From the NCBI RefSeq assembly GCF_017916255.1, contig NZ_CP072827.1, forward strand, positions 868,001 to 932,000: a DNA stretch of 64,000 nucleotides. Direction: 5' to 3'. Position 1 is the stretch's first letter; every line of letters begins with the position of its first letter. The notes beneath the pieces are model-generated. The model saw only the letters and a program-made list of their open reading frames with translations. It was not told the DNA's origin and ran no database searches. The position numbers were made by a program, and so were the translations under genes. The stretch is from Streptomyces mobaraensis NBRC 13819 = DSM 40847. GTDB taxonomy: Bacteria > Actinomycetota > Actinomycetes > Streptomycetales > Streptomycetaceae. Positions 49,001 through 58,309 of this stretch are shown here, one piece after another.

Positions 49001-51804
49001 CCGGCGTCCCGCTGCCCGGCCTGGCCGCAGAGCCCCTGGACGAGCCGCTGGAGGTCGCCAAGTTCGACCTGTCGGTGAACCTGCGCGAGGAGTTCGGTCC
49101 GGACGGCGAGCCGCTCGGGGTGCGGGGGAACATCGACTACAGCACCGACCTGTTCGACCACGGGACGGTCGTCGCCGTCGCCGGGCGCCTGCACCGGGTC
49201 CTGGCCGCCGTCCTCGCCGACCCCGGCACCCGGCTGTCGGAGATCGACGTCGTCGGGCCGGAGGAGCGGCGGCGGCTGCTGACCGAGGGGAGCGGCGCCC
49301 CGGCCCCCGAACCGGACGGTGACAGTGACCTGTTCGCATACCGGATGATCGAGGAGCGGGCCGCCGGGACCCCCGACGCGCCGGCCGTCGTGCACGCCGG
49401 CACGTCCGTCACCTACGCCGAGCTGAACCGCCGCGCCAACCGGCTGGCCCGGTACCTGATCGCCCGGGGCGCCGGCCCGGAGGACCGGGTGGCGGTGGTA
49501 CTCCCCCGCTCGGCCGACCTCGTCGTGGCCCTGCTGGCGGTGGGGAAGGCCGGTGCGGCGTACGTGCCGGTGGACCCGGCGTACCCGGCCGAGCGGATCG
49601 CCTACCTGCTCGCCGACGCGGCGCCGCGCGTCGTCCTCGACGGTCCGGTGGACACCGGCGCGTACGCCGACGGGAACGTCACCGATGCCGAGCGGACCGC
49701 CGCCCTGGACCCGGCCCACCCGGCGTACGTCATCCACACCTCCGGCTCGACCGGCCGCCCGAAGGGCGTCGTCGTCGAACACCGGGCGCTGGCCGCCTAC
49801 TTGCGGTACCTCCGCACGGCCTACCCGGGCCTCCCGGGGACGAGCACCGTGCACTCGTCGGTGGCCTTCGACCTGACGGTGACCGCCCTGTACGGCCAGC
49901 TCGCCAGCGGCGGTCGCGTGCACCTGGCCGAGCTGGGCGAAGACGACGCGCCGCGGCCCGACTTCCTCAAGGCCACCCCCAGCCACCTGGAGCTGCTGGC
50001 GTCGCTGCCCGAGCAGGCGTCCCCGGCCGCCTGCCTGGTGATCGGCGGCGAGGCGCTGCACGGCCGGGCACTCCAGGGGTGGCGCGAACGGCACCCGGAC
50101 GCCTGGGTGGTGAACGCGTACGGGCCCACCGAGTCCACCGTCAACTGCTGCGACCACCGGCTGCCCCCGGGCGCGCCGGTGCCGGCCGGGCCGGTGCCGA
50201 TCGGACGGCCGTTCCCCGGCGTCCGGGTGTACGTCCTGGACGGCCGGCTGCGTCCCGCGCCCACGGGGACGGTCGGCGAACTTTACGTCGGCGGCGCCCA
50301 GTTGGCGCGCGGCTACTTCGACCGGCCGGCGCTGACCGCCGCCCGCTTCGTGGCCGACCCGTTCGGCTCGCCCGGCTCCCGGCTCTACCGCACCGGCGAC
50401 CTGGCACGGTGGCGGACCGACGGCGAGCTGGAGTTCGCCGGGCGGGCCGACGGCCAGGTGAAGGTGCGCGGGCACCGGATCGAGCTCGGCGAGATCGAGG
50501 GCGTGCTGCGCGAGCGGCCGGGCGTGGCCCGGGCCGCGGCGGCGGTGCACGGGACCGGGGACGGCGACCGGCGGCTGGTCGGCTACGTGGTGCCCGCGCC
50601 GGGTGCCGCCGTCGATCCGGAGGAGGTGCGGCGGGAGGCCGCGCGGTTCCTGCCCGGTCCGCTGGTCCCGGCCGCCGTGGTCGTCCTCGGCGCGCTGCCG
50701 CTGACGCCCAACGGCAAGCTCGACCGGGCCGCGCTCCCGGCACCCGACTTCGCCGGGGCGGCCCGGGGCGGCGTACCGCGCACCGCGCGCGAGGAGCTGC
50801 TGTGCGCGCTGTTCTCCGAGGTGCTGGACGTGGAACGGGTGGGCCCTGACGACTCGTTCTTCGACCTGGGCGGGCACTCGCTGCTCGTCGTCCGCCTCGC
50901 CGGCCGGCTGCGGGCGGCGTGCGGCGTGCACGTCACCATCCGCGACCTGCTGGACGCCCCGACACCGGCCGCGCTCGCCCGGCGGACGGCCGCGGGCGAG
51001 GCCGGCACGGCGGATCCGCTGGCGCCGCTGCTGCGGCTGCGCGGCGGTACCGGCACCCCGCTGTTCTGCGTCCACCCGGCGGCGGGCACCGGCTGGGTCT
51101 ACACCGGCCTGCTGCGCTTCCTGGCCCCCGGCCGGCCGGTGTACGCCCTCCAGGCACCCGGCCTGGGCACGCCGGAGCACGCGGCGGGCACGCCGGACGA
51201 CGTGGCGAAGGACTACCTGGCCCGGATCCGCGAGGTGTGCCCGGACGGGCCGTACGCCCTGCTGGGCTGGTCCGTCGGCGGTCTGATCGCGCACACGCTG
51301 GCGGTCCGGCTGCGGGAGGAGGGCGCGGAGGTCCCGCTGCTGGCCCTGCTGGACGCCTACCCCCGCGTCCCGGAGGACGCCGGCGAGGAGCACGACGCCG
51401 ACGAGGCCGCGGCCCTCCGGGCGCTGGCCGCCTCGCTGGGGCGGGACCTCGCCCCGGACGGCACCCTCGCGGGCCCGGCCGACGTGGACGTGGCGGCGCT
51501 GGTCCGGGTCTACCGGGAGATGAGCCGGGTGTACGCCGATCCGGCCCTGGGCCGGTTCGACGGCGACGCGGTGCTGTTCCGGGCGGCGGCGGACAAGCCG
51601 GCAGGCTCGCCGTACGTCCCCGGGCTGTGGCGTCCGCACCTGGCCGGCCGGCTCGACGTCCACGCCGTGGACTGCGACCACGGCGGCATGACCCGGCCGG
51701 CGGCGCTCGCCGCGATCGGGCCGGAGCTCGACCGGCGACTGGCCGCCCTGGCGCCCCTGTTCAACGCGACCGACGAGAACGACCACCGCGGAGGAATCCG
51801 GTGA
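43012..51804 (+). CDS. Three-module NRPS: A-PCP-C-A-PCP-C-A-PCP-TE
   Basis: A 2930-residue synthetase. Order: A1 (about 20-510), PCP1 (GGDSL near 544), C1 (HHIATDG near 728), A2 (about 1060-1545), PCP2 (GGHSL near 1584), C2 (HHIASDG near 1765), A3 (about 2107-2595), PCP3 (near 2624) and thioesterase (GWSVGG near 2754). There is no N-terminal C domain and no epimerase, so it starts its own tripeptide. My hand-read pocket codes are DADDVGLVDK (A1, acidic pocket, basic residue likely), DVMTGGCMAK (A2, unusually open) and DLTKVGAVNK (A3, Asp/Asn-like). A2 may take the alkylproline made by the next genes, because glycines replace the bulky residues of proline codes. GTG 43012 and ATG 43027 are both possible starts. 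An MbtH partner is at the operon end. Confidence 0.96.
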   Translation: MKRGPMTAKRERATGGGVRDVPFVHEVFEERARRHPDERAVVCGTDALGRAELDARANRLARHLIARGVGPETRVAVVLPRSADALVALFAVLKAGGTYVPVDPAQPAGRIAAVVRAADCAVVLDGPVDLDGLPDTPVTDADRLAPLDPAHAAYVVHTSGSTGTPKGVVVEHRALAALLHHHVAPQYTEVAAGDRLRVALVSPLAFDASWDPVLAMVAGHELHLLDDDTRRDPAALTAYVTRHGVDVVDLTPSHLEQLLPHGLVRDPAARPRLVVLGGEALPEPLWRELRDTPGVTAHNLYGPTECVVDALWAASDAAEDVVIGRPVAHGAAYVLDARLRPVEDGETGELYVAGAGLARGYLGRPGATAARFVADPFAPGRMYRTGDLVRRGPDGLVRYVGRADDQVKVRGFRIEPGEVEAVLREHPAVAAAAVRAHRFGEGDRRLVAYVVPVGELDPSDVRRFASDRLPEHLVPASVTPLAALPLTPNGKLDRAALPAPGPLVATGGREARTDAERVLCAHFAAVLGLERVAADASFFELGGDSLLAMRLVGRIGAALGARPSVRDVFDAPTPAGLAARLADAPERPGPPLTAGPRPEPVPLSSAQRRLWFLDRLEGPSPTYNVPLVSRLSGPLDAGALRAALRDVVARHESLRTVFPERDGQPVQRILPLDEAVPALETARVDAAVLDARLEEDSGRTFDLSRDLPVRAWLYELGSDEHVLLLLVHHIATDGWSLDPLVRDLGEAYAARVRGEAPRRAPLPVQYADYTLWQRGLLGDPADPDSPAARQQAFWTEALAGIPDELGLPFDRPRPAVASYRGGTVDFHLDAEVHGRLTELARRRGVTTFMVFQAGLALLLAKLSGGTDIPVGTPVAGRSDEALDDLVGFFVNTLVLRTDLGGDPTFDELLTRVRDTDLAALAHQDIPFEQVVEAVNPVRSLARNPLFQVSLTMNEPDTALSLPGLAVTGRRPVLGVARFDLNVNFHERDGGAGVAGQIEYNADLFDASTVEAMAARLVRILAAVAAEPGRPCGSVDVLSPEERTRILDEWNATALDVPDTTLPALLEAQTARTPDAPAVQSSTGTLTYAELNARANRLARHLVGLGVGPEALVALRLPRSADLVVAVWAVLKAGGAYLPIDGEYPAERNAFMLEDARPTTVLTELPDVSHLPSGDLTDADRTAPLLPAHPCYVIYTSGSTGVPKAVSMPGGALVNLVTWWATVEPPARIALFSATSFDVSPMELLIATTTGGCVLVPDDAIRKDAEKLVAWLAEHEVSDLTVVPNLVLNSVCEAARAAGTRLPALRHVGQGGEALVLSSAVKELFADADGRRLDNCYGPTETHMATGYRMPADPADWPADPPIGRPIGNTTVYVLDRWLQPVPPGVIGELYIGGAQLARGYLNRPAQTAGRFVADPFGPPGSRLYRTGDLVRWRADGELLFTGRADHQVKIRGFRIELGEIEALLRRHPDVAQVAVLAVADRPSVKRLVAYVVPNGPAAEPDALRRYVAASLPDYMVPSAFVTLDRMPLSPNGKLERRHLPAPAAEPSRRSRTWVEKVLCEIWSEVLDAPGAGIDDDFFALGGHSLTATKVMSRVRGRLRADLPVRALFERPTPAGLAELVGAAGTAGHALTAGPRPERIPLSSAQQRLWFLDRLEGPSPTYNNPLVSRLTGPLDEEALRAALRDVVARHESLRTVCPEVDGQPVQHVLAVDEAIPALEAVRLDAAALDARLREDARRTFDLTREIPVRAWLYALGPDEHVLMVVVHHIASDGWSLDPLVRDLGEAYTARRRGEAPRWTPLPVQYADYTLWQRDLLGAPADPGSRSAAQLAFWKGALEGIPDEVGLPFDRPRPAAASYRGGTVDLFVEPSAHAGLAELARRRGVTTFMVFQAALAVLLGKLTGGTDIPVGTPVAGRSDEALDDLVGFFVNTLVLRTDLGGDPTFEELLTRVRDTGLAAFAHQDVPFEQLVRELNPARSAGRHPLFQVMMPFNSNLADTGVPLPGLAAEPLDEPLEVAKFDLSVNLREEFGPDGEPLGVRGNIDYSTDLFDHGTVVAVAGRLHRVLAAVLADPGTRLSEIDVVGPEERRRLLTEGSGAPAPEPDGDSDLFAYRMIEERAAGTPDAPAVVHAGTSVTYAELNRRANRLARYLIARGAGPEDRVAVVLPRSADLVVALLAVGKAGAAYVPVDPAYPAERIAYLLADAAPRVVLDGPVDTGAYADGNVTDAERTAALDPAHPAYVIHTSGSTGRPKGVVVEHRALAAYLRYLRTAYPGLPGTSTVHSSVAFDLTVTALYGQLASGGRVHLAELGEDDAPRPDFLKATPSHLELLASLPEQASPAACLVIGGEALHGRALQGWRERHPDAWVVNAYGPTESTVNCCDHRLPPGAPVPAGPVPIGRPFPGVRVYVLDGRLRPAPTGTVGELYVGGAQLARGYFDRPALTAARFVADPFGSPGSRLYRTGDLARWRTDGELEFAGRADGQVKVRGHRIELGEIEGVLRERPGVARAAAAVHGTGDGDRRLVGYVVPAPGAAVDPEEVRREAARFLPGPLVPAAVVVLGALPLTPNGKLDRAALPAPDFAGAARGGVPRTAREELLCALFSEVLDVERVGPDDSFFDLGGHSLLVVRLAGRLRAACGVHVTIRDLLDAPTPAALARRTAAGEAGTADPLAPLLRLRGGTGTPLFCVHPAAGTGWVYTGLLRFLAPGRPVYALQAPGLGTPEHAAGTPDDVAKDYLARIREVCPDGPYALLGWSVGGLIAHTLAVRLREEGAEVPLLALLDAYPRVPEDAGEEHDADEAAALRALAASLGRDLAPDGTLAGPADVDVAALVRVYREMSRVYADPALGRFDGDAVLFRAAADKPAGSPYVPGLWRPHLAGRLDVHAVDCDHGGMTRPAALAAIGPELDRRLAALAPLFNATDENDHRGGIR

Positions 51805-52274
51805 CGACACCCACCGTGCCCACGGCACACCTGCACCACGTCGGGGTCCAGACCTTCGACCTGGACAACTCCCTCGCCTGGTACCGGGACTTCCTCGGCT
51901 GCCGGCCGACCTGGACCGCCGAGACCTTCTCCGAGCTGACGCTCAGCCGGCTGCCGGGGGTCTCCCGGATCACCGAGATCGTCGCCGGGGCCGTCCGGCT
52001 GCACCTGATCGAGCGGACCACCCGGGTGCGCGAGCGCGGGCCCGAGGACCGCGTCCAGTTCCAGCACGTCTGCCTCGCCGTGGACACGCCGGAGGAGCTG
52101 GTCCGCCGCCGGGAGCTGTGGCAGGAGCTGTACGCGTCCGGGCGGTACGACTTCCTGCTGCCCGACCCGCCGTCCGGGATCGTCACCGACGCCGAGGGCG
52201 TCCGGAGCTTCTACTGCCTCGACGTCAACGGCCTGGAGATCGAGTTCACCTACGTCCCGGGAAGCACCCGATGA
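51801..52274 (+). CDS. L-DOPA 2,3-dioxygenase-like vicinal oxygen chelate protein (LmbB1 type)
   Basis: A 157-residue glyoxalase/bleomycin-resistance-fold protein. The iron ligands expected for the family are visible as HHVGVQT near the start, FQHVCLAV in the middle and an acidic residue in NGLEIEFTY near the end. Its setting beside the tyrosine hydroxylase, F420 reductase and GGT homolog matches LmbB1/HrmF/TomH-type enzymes. These cleave DOPA next to the catechol, so the product cyclises to a dihydropyrrole, the precursor of 4-alkylproline units. The GTG start overlaps the NRPS stop. A plain glyoxalase would be the alternative, but context argues against it. Confidence 0.82.
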   Translation: MTTPTVPTAHLHHVGVQTFDLDNSLAWYRDFLGCRPTWTAETFSELTLSRLPGVSRITEIVAGAVRLHLIERTTRVRERGPEDRVQFQHVCLAVDTPEELVRRRELWQELYASGRYDFLLPDPPSGIVTDAEGVRSFYCLDVNGLEIEFTYVPGSTR

Positions 52275-53245
52275 GCCGCAACGCGACCGCGGTCGCCCTC
52301 TCCCTGCCCGGCGCGCGGGGCTGGGACTTCGGCGACTACCCCTACGCCCTCGAACCGCTGACCCTGCCGCACCCCGGCGACCCGTGGCCGCTCGCCCCGG
52401 CGGCGGGACCCGAACTCCGCGAGGCGTGCCGTGAGTTGCTCGCAGCCGCCGACGAGGGAGCGCTGTGCACCGAGCCGGTGACGGAGGAGGGCCTGGAACG
52501 CCTCTTCTGGTTCCGCTGGATCACCGGGCACCACATCTCGTTCGTCCTCTGGCGGCTCGTCGCCGCCGCCCTCGACCGGCTCGGCGCGGGCGAGGAGGAG
52601 GACCTGGCGACGGCCCGGGAGATCCACCACCACGTCCGGGCGTACAGCGCCATGATGCTGTACACCGGATCCAGCACCCCCGAGATCTACAACGCGGTCA
52701 TCCGGCCGAGCATGTACCGGCTGCACAGCACGTTCAGCGGCACCTGGGCGGCCGACTTCCCGGCCGTGCGCAGCCTGTTCCGCGGCCGGAAGGTGCCGCC
52801 GGTGCCGGCGGGCGAGGCCGACGCCCTGGTGCGGGAGGTGGCCCTGGGCCACCGGATCCACCTCGGGACCGCCGCCAAGCTGGTCGCCGACGGCCGGTCG
52901 CTGCTCCAGCACCTGGTCGACAACCCGCCCGAGCGGCAGCCCCGGATGTGGACGAGCGTCTTCGACTGCTACTTCCTCACCCTGCGCGCCCCGGTCGCCG
53001 GCCAGGAGGTGCTGGCCCAACTGCTGCGCCGCTGCAAGGCGGTGGCGATGGACCTGACGACGAACGGCCTCTACCCGTCCGTCGCCCACTACCCGGGGCC
53101 CGCCCCCGACGAGCTGTGCACGCCGGACGTCCTGGCCTGCGAGAACGAGCTCACCGACATCGTGCTCCGCACGGCCGCGCTGGCCACCGCCACCAGCGCC
53201 GAGCCCACGGGCACCGGACCGACGAGCCCCCGAAGGAACGGCTGA
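52271..53245 (+). CDS. Heme-dependent L-tyrosine 3-hydroxylase-like protein (LmbB2 type)
   Basis: A 324-residue protein resembling the histidine-ligated heme tyrosine hydroxylases (LmbB2, HrmE, TomI, Orf13 type) that use peroxide to convert tyrosine to DOPA. It has no P450, flavin or non-heme-iron motif. Characteristic stretches are TGHHISFVLWRL, an Arg/Met/His cluster in IRPSMYRLH, FSGTWAADF, and a C-terminal CENELTDIVLR. The heme ligand cannot be assigned with certainty by eye. It starts at ATG 52271 overlapping the dioxygenase stop, so the two first steps of the alkylproline route are made together. Assignment rests on sequence feel plus a strongly matching neighbourhood. Confidence 0.8.
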   Translation: MSRNATAVALSLPGARGWDFGDYPYALEPLTLPHPGDPWPLAPAAGPELREACRELLAAADEGALCTEPVTEEGLERLFWFRWITGHHISFVLWRLVAAALDRLGAGEEEDLATAREIHHHVRAYSAMMLYTGSSTPEIYNAVIRPSMYRLHSTFSGTWAADFPAVRSLFRGRKVPPVPAGEADALVREVALGHRIHLGTAAKLVADGRSLLQHLVDNPPERQPRMWTSVFDCYFLTLRAPVAGQEVLAQLLRRCKAVAMDLTTNGLYPSVAHYPGPAPDELCTPDVLACENELTDIVLRTAALATATSAEPTGTGPTSPRRNG

Positions 53246-53249
53246 GAAC

Positions 53250-54155
53250 ATGGCTGAGACGATGCGACACGGAATCATCATCCTGCCCGAGCAGCGCTGG
53301 CAGCAGGCCCGGGACCGCTGGGTGACGGCGGAGCGGCTGGGCTTCGACCACGCCTGGACCTACGACCACCTGATGTGGCGCTGGTTCCGCGAGAAGCCGT
53401 GGTTCGCGACCATGCCCACGCTGACGGCCGCCGCCACGGCGACGTCCCGGATCGGCATCGGCACCATGGTGGCCAGCCCCGGCATCCGCCACCCCGTCGC
53501 CTTCGCCAAGGAGATCATGACGCTGGACGACATCTCCGGCGGCCGGGCGATCTGCGGGGTCGGCGCGGGGGCGGGCGGGTTCGACGACGAGGCCCTCGGG
53601 CTGCGTCGGCTCAACCCGCGCGAACGGGCGGACCGCTTCGCCGAGTTCGTCGACCTCACCGACCAGCTGCTCCGCGAGCCGGAGACCACCTACCGGGGGG
53701 ACTGGTTCACCACGACCGGCGCCCGGCTGCACCCCGGCTGCGTCCAGCGCCCGCGCGCGCCCCTCGCCGTGGCCGCCACCGGACCGCGGGGCATCCGGCT
53801 GGCCGCCTGCCACGCCGACATCTGGGTCACCATCGCCTGGCCCGGCCACGGCGAGCCGGTCCGCTACGACGAGGCGCTGCCCGTGCTGCGCGAGCAGTCG
53901 GCGCTGCTGGACAAGGAGTGCGAGGCGATCGGCCGCGACCCGGCCGCCGTCCGCCGGCTGGTGGTCACCGGCGCGATGATCGACGGCGTGCTGGAGTCCG
54001 TCGAGACGTACCGCGACGCGTGCGGCCTCCTCGGCGGCATCGGGATCACCGACCTCGTCGTGCACTGGCCGCGCCCCGACTTCCCGTACCAGGGCGACTT
54101 CTCCGTGCTGGAGGACGTCGCGAACGAGGTCCTGCTGCCCGGCCGCGCCGCCTGA
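53250..54155 (+). CDS. F420-dependent LLM-class reductase (LmbY type)
   Basis: A 301-residue luciferase-like monooxygenase-fold protein (LLM class, F420 type). It shows TAAATATSRIGIGTMV, a PVAFAKEIMTLDDISGGR stretch, GVGAG and a C-terminal LLGGIGITDLVVHWP. LmbY/HrmD/TomJ-like members use reduced F420 to reduce the ring imine or side-chain double bond as the last alkylproline step. It follows the tyrosine hydroxylase by 4 bp and precedes the GGT homolog, the usual company. Length and fold fit. The degree of side-chain reduction in the product cannot be predicted. Confidence 0.85.
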   Translation: MAETMRHGIIILPEQRWQQARDRWVTAERLGFDHAWTYDHLMWRWFREKPWFATMPTLTAAATATSRIGIGTMVASPGIRHPVAFAKEIMTLDDISGGRAICGVGAGAGGFDDEALGLRRLNPRERADRFAEFVDLTDQLLREPETTYRGDWFTTTGARLHPGCVQRPRAPLAVAATGPRGIRLAACHADIWVTIAWPGHGEPVRYDEALPVLREQSALLDKECEAIGRDPAAVRRLVVTGAMIDGVLESVETYRDACGLLGGIGITDLVVHWPRPDFPYQGDFSVLEDVANEVLLPGRAA

Positions 54156-54206
54156 CCGGCCGCCCCCGCCCTCCCTTCCCTCCCGTCCCGAAAGGGTTCT
54201 CCTCCT

Positions 54207-56006
54207 GTGCTGTTCCGTCCCGAGCTCCACGGCACGCAGGGCGCCGTCTCCTCCACCCACTGGCTGGCGTCCGCCGCCGGGCACGCGATGTTCGACCGCG
54301 GCGGCAACGCCTTCGACGCCGCGGTGGCCGCCGCGTTCGTGATCCAGGTCGTCGAGCCCCACCTCAACGGCCCGGCCGGCGACGTACCGATCATGGTGCA
54401 CGACGGCGCGACCGGCGAGGTGACGGTCGTCTGCGGGCAGGGGCCGATGCCCGAGGCCGCCACCGTCGACGCCGTCCGCGCCCTCGGCCTGGACGCCATC
54501 CCCGGCTCCGGCCTCGTCGCGGCCTGCGTCCCCGGCGCCTTCGGCGCGTGGATGCGCGTCCTGCGCGACCACGGCCGGCTGCGGGTCGCCGACGTCCTCG
54601 AACCGGCCATCGGCTACGCCGAGCACGGCTATCCGCTGCTGCCCCGCGCCGCCCTGATGATCGAGGCGCTGGCGCCGCTGTTCCGCGACCACTGGACCGC
54701 GTCCGGGGCCGCCTACCTCCAGGACGGCAAGGTTCCGAAGGCCGGCTCCCGGATGCGCAACCCGGACCTGGCCCGCACCTACCGCCGGCTCGTCGCCGAG
54801 GCCGAGGCCGCCGGGTCCGGCCGCGAGGCCCAGGCGGACGGCGCCGTCAAGGCGTTCTACGAGGGGTTCGTCGCCGAGGCGATCGACGCGTTCGTCACCA
54901 CCACCGAGGTGATCGACTCCACCGGCGTCCCGCACAAGGGCCTGCTCACCGGCGCGGACCTGGCCCGCTGGCGGCCGGGCGTCGAGCGGGCCGCCACCCT
55001 GGACTACCGGGGCATGCTGGTACACAAGCCCGGCCCCTGGTCCCAGGGCCCGGTCTTCCTCCAGCAGCTCTCCCTGCTGGCCGGCTACGACCTGGGCGCG
55101 ATGGGCTTCGGCAGCGCCGACCACCTCCACACCGTCATCGAGTCCGCCAAGCTGGCGTTCGCCGACCGCGAGGCGTGGTACGGCGACCCGGAGCACGCGG
55201 ACGTCCCCCTCGCCGCGCTCCTCGACCCCGCCTACGCCGACGCCCGCCGGGCGCTCATCGGCCCCGAGGCGTCGGCCGTCCTCCGGCCCGGCTCCCCCGA
55301 CGGCCGCGAGCCCTGGATCCCGCCCGTCCTCGACGCCACGGACGGCCCGGTCGAGCCCGAGTGGCGGGCCGAACTCCACAACGGCATCCCTACCGTCGTC
55401 CGCAAGACCGCCGGCAAGGGCGACACCACCTGCGTCAGCGCCACCGACAAGGACGGCAACATGGTGGTCGCCACCCCGAGCGGCGGCTGGCTGAAGAGCT
55501 CGCCCGTGGTGCCGGGGCTGGGCTTCCCGCTCGGCACGCGCGGGCAGATGGCCTGGCTCGCCGAGGGCCACATCAACCAACTGGCGCCCGGCAAGCGGCC
55601 GCGCACCACGCTCAGCCCCACCATCGTCCGCACCGACGACGGCCGTCCGCACCTCGCCTTCGGCACGCCCGGGGGCGACCAGCAGGACCAGTGGACGCTC
55701 AACTTCTTCGTCAACCACGTGGACTTCGGCATGTCGCCGCAGGAGGCCGTCGAGGCGGCCACCTTCCACACCGAGCACGTGCCCACGTCGTTCCACCCCC
55801 GCCAGGCGCGCCCGCTCGGCGTGGTCGTCGAGGAGGGCGGGTTCCCGGAGGCGACCCTCGCCGAACTCGGGCGCCGGGGGCACGAGATCAGGACCGCGCC
55901 CGCGCTGAGCCTGGGCAAGGTCTGCGCCACCGGCCCCGACGGCGACGGCGGCGTGCTCGCCGCCGCCAGCCCGCGCGGCGGCCAGGCGTACGGCGTGGTG
56001 CGGTGA
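54207..56006 (+). CDS. Gamma-glutamyltransferase-fold C-C hydrolase (LmbA type)
   Basis: A 599-residue Ntn-hydrolase of the gamma-glutamyltranspeptidase family. The self-cleavage and nucleophile site is GDTTCVSATDKDGN, with Thr407 as the predicted new N-terminus of the small subunit. The usual TTH is TTC here. No signal peptide is evident, so unlike ordinary GGT it is cytosolic. In alkylproline pathways the homolog (LmbA, TomL) removes the two-carbon oxalyl-type fragment after DOPA ring opening. Gene order dioxygenase, hydroxylase, F420 reductase, GGT supports that function over glutathione metabolism. GTG 54207 is the start. A 51-bp gap precedes it, the largest spacing in this part of the operon. 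Confidence 0.85.
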   Translation: MLFRPELHGTQGAVSSTHWLASAAGHAMFDRGGNAFDAAVAAAFVIQVVEPHLNGPAGDVPIMVHDGATGEVTVVCGQGPMPEAATVDAVRALGLDAIPGSGLVAACVPGAFGAWMRVLRDHGRLRVADVLEPAIGYAEHGYPLLPRAALMIEALAPLFRDHWTASGAAYLQDGKVPKAGSRMRNPDLARTYRRLVAEAEAAGSGREAQADGAVKAFYEGFVAEAIDAFVTTTEVIDSTGVPHKGLLTGADLARWRPGVERAATLDYRGMLVHKPGPWSQGPVFLQQLSLLAGYDLGAMGFGSADHLHTVIESAKLAFADREAWYGDPEHADVPLAALLDPAYADARRALIGPEASAVLRPGSPDGREPWIPPVLDATDGPVEPEWRAELHNGIPTVVRKTAGKGDTTCVSATDKDGNMVVATPSGGWLKSSPVVPGLGFPLGTRGQMAWLAEGHINQLAPGKRPRTTLSPTIVRTDDGRPHLAFGTPGGDQQDQWTLNFFVNHVDFGMSPQEAVEAATFHTEHVPTSFHPRQARPLGVVVEEGGFPEATLAELGRRGHEIRTAPALSLGKVCATGPDGDGGVLAAASPRGGQAYGVVR

Positions 56007-56040
56007 CCGGATGACCACCCGACACTCAGGAGGACCGGCC

Positions 56041-57321
56041 GTGCCGAGGATCGTGCTGCTCAACGTCGGGACCGCGGCCCCGCGCGCCGTCCACCGCCAG
56101 CTGTGGCTGCTCCGCGAGGGCGACGTCGTGGTGAGCCCGTTCGTGCCGGACGAGGACTTCGTCCGCTACGTCTGCGGCGAGACCGGCGTGGACCGGACGG
56201 CGATACGCTTCGTGTCCGCCGGGGAGAACCTGGCGGACGAGGCCCTGACCGCGCCCGCGCTGATCCGCGAGGTCCGCGCGCTGCTCGCCGGTCACGACGC
56301 CTGGGAGCTGCTGCCCGCCCACCACACCGAGGGCGTCGCCGCCTTCGCGGGCCTCTGCGGCCTGCCGGCCGAGGCCGGGCTGCGGTTCGCGGCCCAGCGC
56401 GGCCCGGTGCTGCTCAACCGCAAGTCGCACTTCCGGCAGCTCGCCGTGGGCGCGGACGTCCCGGTGCCGGACGGCACCGTCGTCACCGGGCCCGCCGCCC
56501 TGGCCGCCGCCGTCGAGCGGTACCTGCCGCGCACCGGCACGGTGGTGGTGAAGCGGGACGACGACCTGGGCGGCCAGGGGAACGTGGCCCTCACCCTCAA
56601 GGAGACCGGGCCCCTCCCCGGCACCCGCGCGACCCTCGCCGCCGACGCGCCCGAGGCCGCCGCTGACGCCCTGTGGGCGGAACTGACGGACCCCCGGAAC
56701 CCCGTCCTGGCCGTCGAGTCGTACCACCGGTCCACGCACAGCTTCTACGCCGAGTACCTGATCGGCCCGGCCGGGGACGTCACGTTCCTCGACAGCGGGA
56801 CGATCCGCCGGCGCCCCGACACCGACCCGACGGCGCCGGAACTCGTCTGGGTGGGCCTGGAGTTGCCCGCCGAGCTGCCGGCGGGCGCCGGTGCCCGGGC
56901 GCTGACCGCGTCGGCCCGGATGGTCGCGCTCGCGGCGGCGATCGGCTACCGCGGGCACATCAACGTCGACGGCATCGTCACCGACACCGGCGAGGTCCTC
57001 TTCAACGAGGCCAACGCCCGGTGGGGCGGCAGCCTCGCCCTGCACGCCGCCGGAGAACGGCTGCTGGGACCGGCCTACCTGGACACGCACGTGCTGTCCG
57101 GACTGCGGGACGTCCCCGCGCTGCCGCTGCCGGCCGCGCTGGACACGCTGCGCCGGCACGGGCTCGCGTTCTCGCCGGGGACCGGGGAGGGAGCGGTCGT
57201 CCTGGGCTACGACCCGTCCGGGGAGCGGCCGTTGGAGTGCCTGGTCCTCGCCCCCACGCGGGAGCGGGCGCGCGCCGTCGAGGCGGCGGTCCGCGTCGCG
57301 GTCGGGGAGGCACGGCCGTGA
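56041..57321 (+). CDS. ATP-grasp peptide/amide ligase (PGM1-like)
   Basis: A 426-residue ATP-grasp protein. An N-terminal pre-ATP-grasp domain (IVLLNVGTAAPRAVHRQLWL, VSPFVPDEDFVRYVC) precedes the nucleotide-binding half (VVVKRDDDLGGQGN) and the metal/ATP motif FNEANARWGGS. Such enzymes activate a carboxylate as acyl phosphate and join it to an amine, as in the pheganomycin peptide ligase. GTG 56041 is preferred because AGGAGG (56028-56033) is 7 nt upstream; ATG 56011 is ten codons earlier without such a site. In this operon it could cap, extend or conjugate the NRPS tripeptide, possibly to the polyketide acid. That link is inference. Confidence 0.85.
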   Translation: MPRIVLLNVGTAAPRAVHRQLWLLREGDVVVSPFVPDEDFVRYVCGETGVDRTAIRFVSAGENLADEALTAPALIREVRALLAGHDAWELLPAHHTEGVAAFAGLCGLPAEAGLRFAAQRGPVLLNRKSHFRQLAVGADVPVPDGTVVTGPAALAAAVERYLPRTGTVVVKRDDDLGGQGNVALTLKETGPLPGTRATLAADAPEAAADALWAELTDPRNPVLAVESYHRSTHSFYAEYLIGPAGDVTFLDSGTIRRRPDTDPTAPELVWVGLELPAELPAGAGARALTASARMVALAAAIGYRGHINVDGIVTDTGEVLFNEANARWGGSLALHAAGERLLGPAYLDTHVLSGLRDVPALPLPAALDTLRRHGLAFSPGTGEGAVVLGYDPSGERPLECLVLAPTRERARAVEAAVRVAVGEARP

Positions 57322-58271
57322 GCGACGCACAGGGCGTACGGCAGGAGACCGGCGACCGCCCGTACCGCCAGGGACTCGACAAGGCCCTGCTGATGAGCCT
57401 GGCCCGGTCGGACCGGCGGCGGGTCGCCGCGCGCACGGCGGTGCTCGCCGTCGTCTACGCCGCGACGGCGACCGTGGCGCTCCGGCCGGGCGTCGGCTGG
57501 TGGGGCCTGCTGGGCTCCGCGTTCCTCGGCTTCGTCCTCGCCGGCTTCATCAACGCCGCGCACGACTGCGTGCACGGCACCCACCTGGGATCCAGGAGGG
57601 CCAACCGGATCGCGGGCGCGGCCTGGTCCACGCCGATCCTCCTCAACTACACCATCTACCGCCACCAGCACCTCGTCCACCACCGCTACACCGGGGTGGA
57701 GGGCGACAGCGAGCCCGCGGAGCACTACGCGACGCTGCGCGCCTACCTCTACAACCTGTCCGGGCTGCCGTTCTGGCCGGGCTTCCCGCGCCGGATCGTG
57801 AAGACCTGGCGCGGCGACTTCCCGGCGAGCGTCCGGACGGACGACCGCCGGCGCGACGCGAAGCGGGACAACTGGGCGATCTTCGCCTGGCTCGTGGCGA
57901 TGGCCGTCCTCACGGTCCTCTTCCCGTTCGCGCTGCTGATCGCCTACTGGGTGCCGCTGGCGCTCTCGCTGCCCGCGAGCGTCTTCCTCAGCCTGCCCGA
58001 GCACTACGGGCTGTGGGGCGTGCCGGAGGTGTCGCGCAACACCCGGACGGTCCGGTCCAACGGCTTCGTCCGCTACTTCATGTGGAACGCCAACTACCAT
58101 GCGGAGCACCACCATTACCCGGCGGTCTCCTCGCTCAACCTGCACCGGCTGCACCGGTCCATGCCCGTTCCGCACCCGATCCAGGAGAAGTCCTACCTCC
58201 GCTTCCACGCGGGCCTGGTGGGGGCTCTGCGCAAGGGGAGGCAGGACTACGGGCGGACGGCACGCGGCTGA
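57318..58271 (+). CDS. Membrane fatty-acid desaturase/hydroxylase family protein
   Basis: A 317-residue integral membrane di-iron enzyme with the three histidine boxes HDCVH (near 83), HQHLVHH (near 117) and HAEHHH (near 264), and hydrophobic segments between them. It could desaturate or hydroxylate an acyl chain, or a carrier-bound or amino-acid substrate. The GTG start overlaps the ligase stop, so it belongs to the operon. Neither an acyl carrier protein nor a ferredoxin gene accompanies it. In natural product clusters such proteins often act on side chains of peptides, but the substrate here is unknown. Confidence 0.87.
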   Translation: MSDAQGVRQETGDRPYRQGLDKALLMSLARSDRRRVAARTAVLAVVYAATATVALRPGVGWWGLLGSAFLGFVLAGFINAAHDCVHGTHLGSRRANRIAGAAWSTPILLNYTIYRHQHLVHHRYTGVEGDSEPAEHYATLRAYLYNLSGLPFWPGFPRRIVKTWRGDFPASVRTDDRRRDAKRDNWAIFAWLVAMAVLTVLFPFALLIAYWVPLALSLPASVFLSLPEHYGLWGVPEVSRNTRTVRSNGFVRYFMWNANYHAEHHHYPAVSSLNLHRLHRSMPVPHPIQEKSYLRFHAGLVGALRKGRQDYGRTARG

Positions 58272-58309
58272 GCTTCCGCACCCTCTCCACGACGACCAGG
58301 AGGTCACCG

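Noticed and set aside
43012..51804. Reading the second adenylation domain as a plain proline domain
   Set aside because: Only the first two code positions match proline signatures; the rest are Thr, Gly, Gly, Cys, Met, Ala. An enlarged or different substrate is more likely.
41170..51828. Very long minus-strand open frame opposite the NRPS, methyltransferase and MFS genes
   Set aside because: It has no recognisable domain and mirrors the strongly supported plus-strand genes.
54207..56006. Ordinary secreted gamma-glutamyltransferase
   Set aside because: No signal peptide is visible, and the gene sits between an F420 reductase and a ligase in a biosynthetic operon, matching LmbA-type enzymes.
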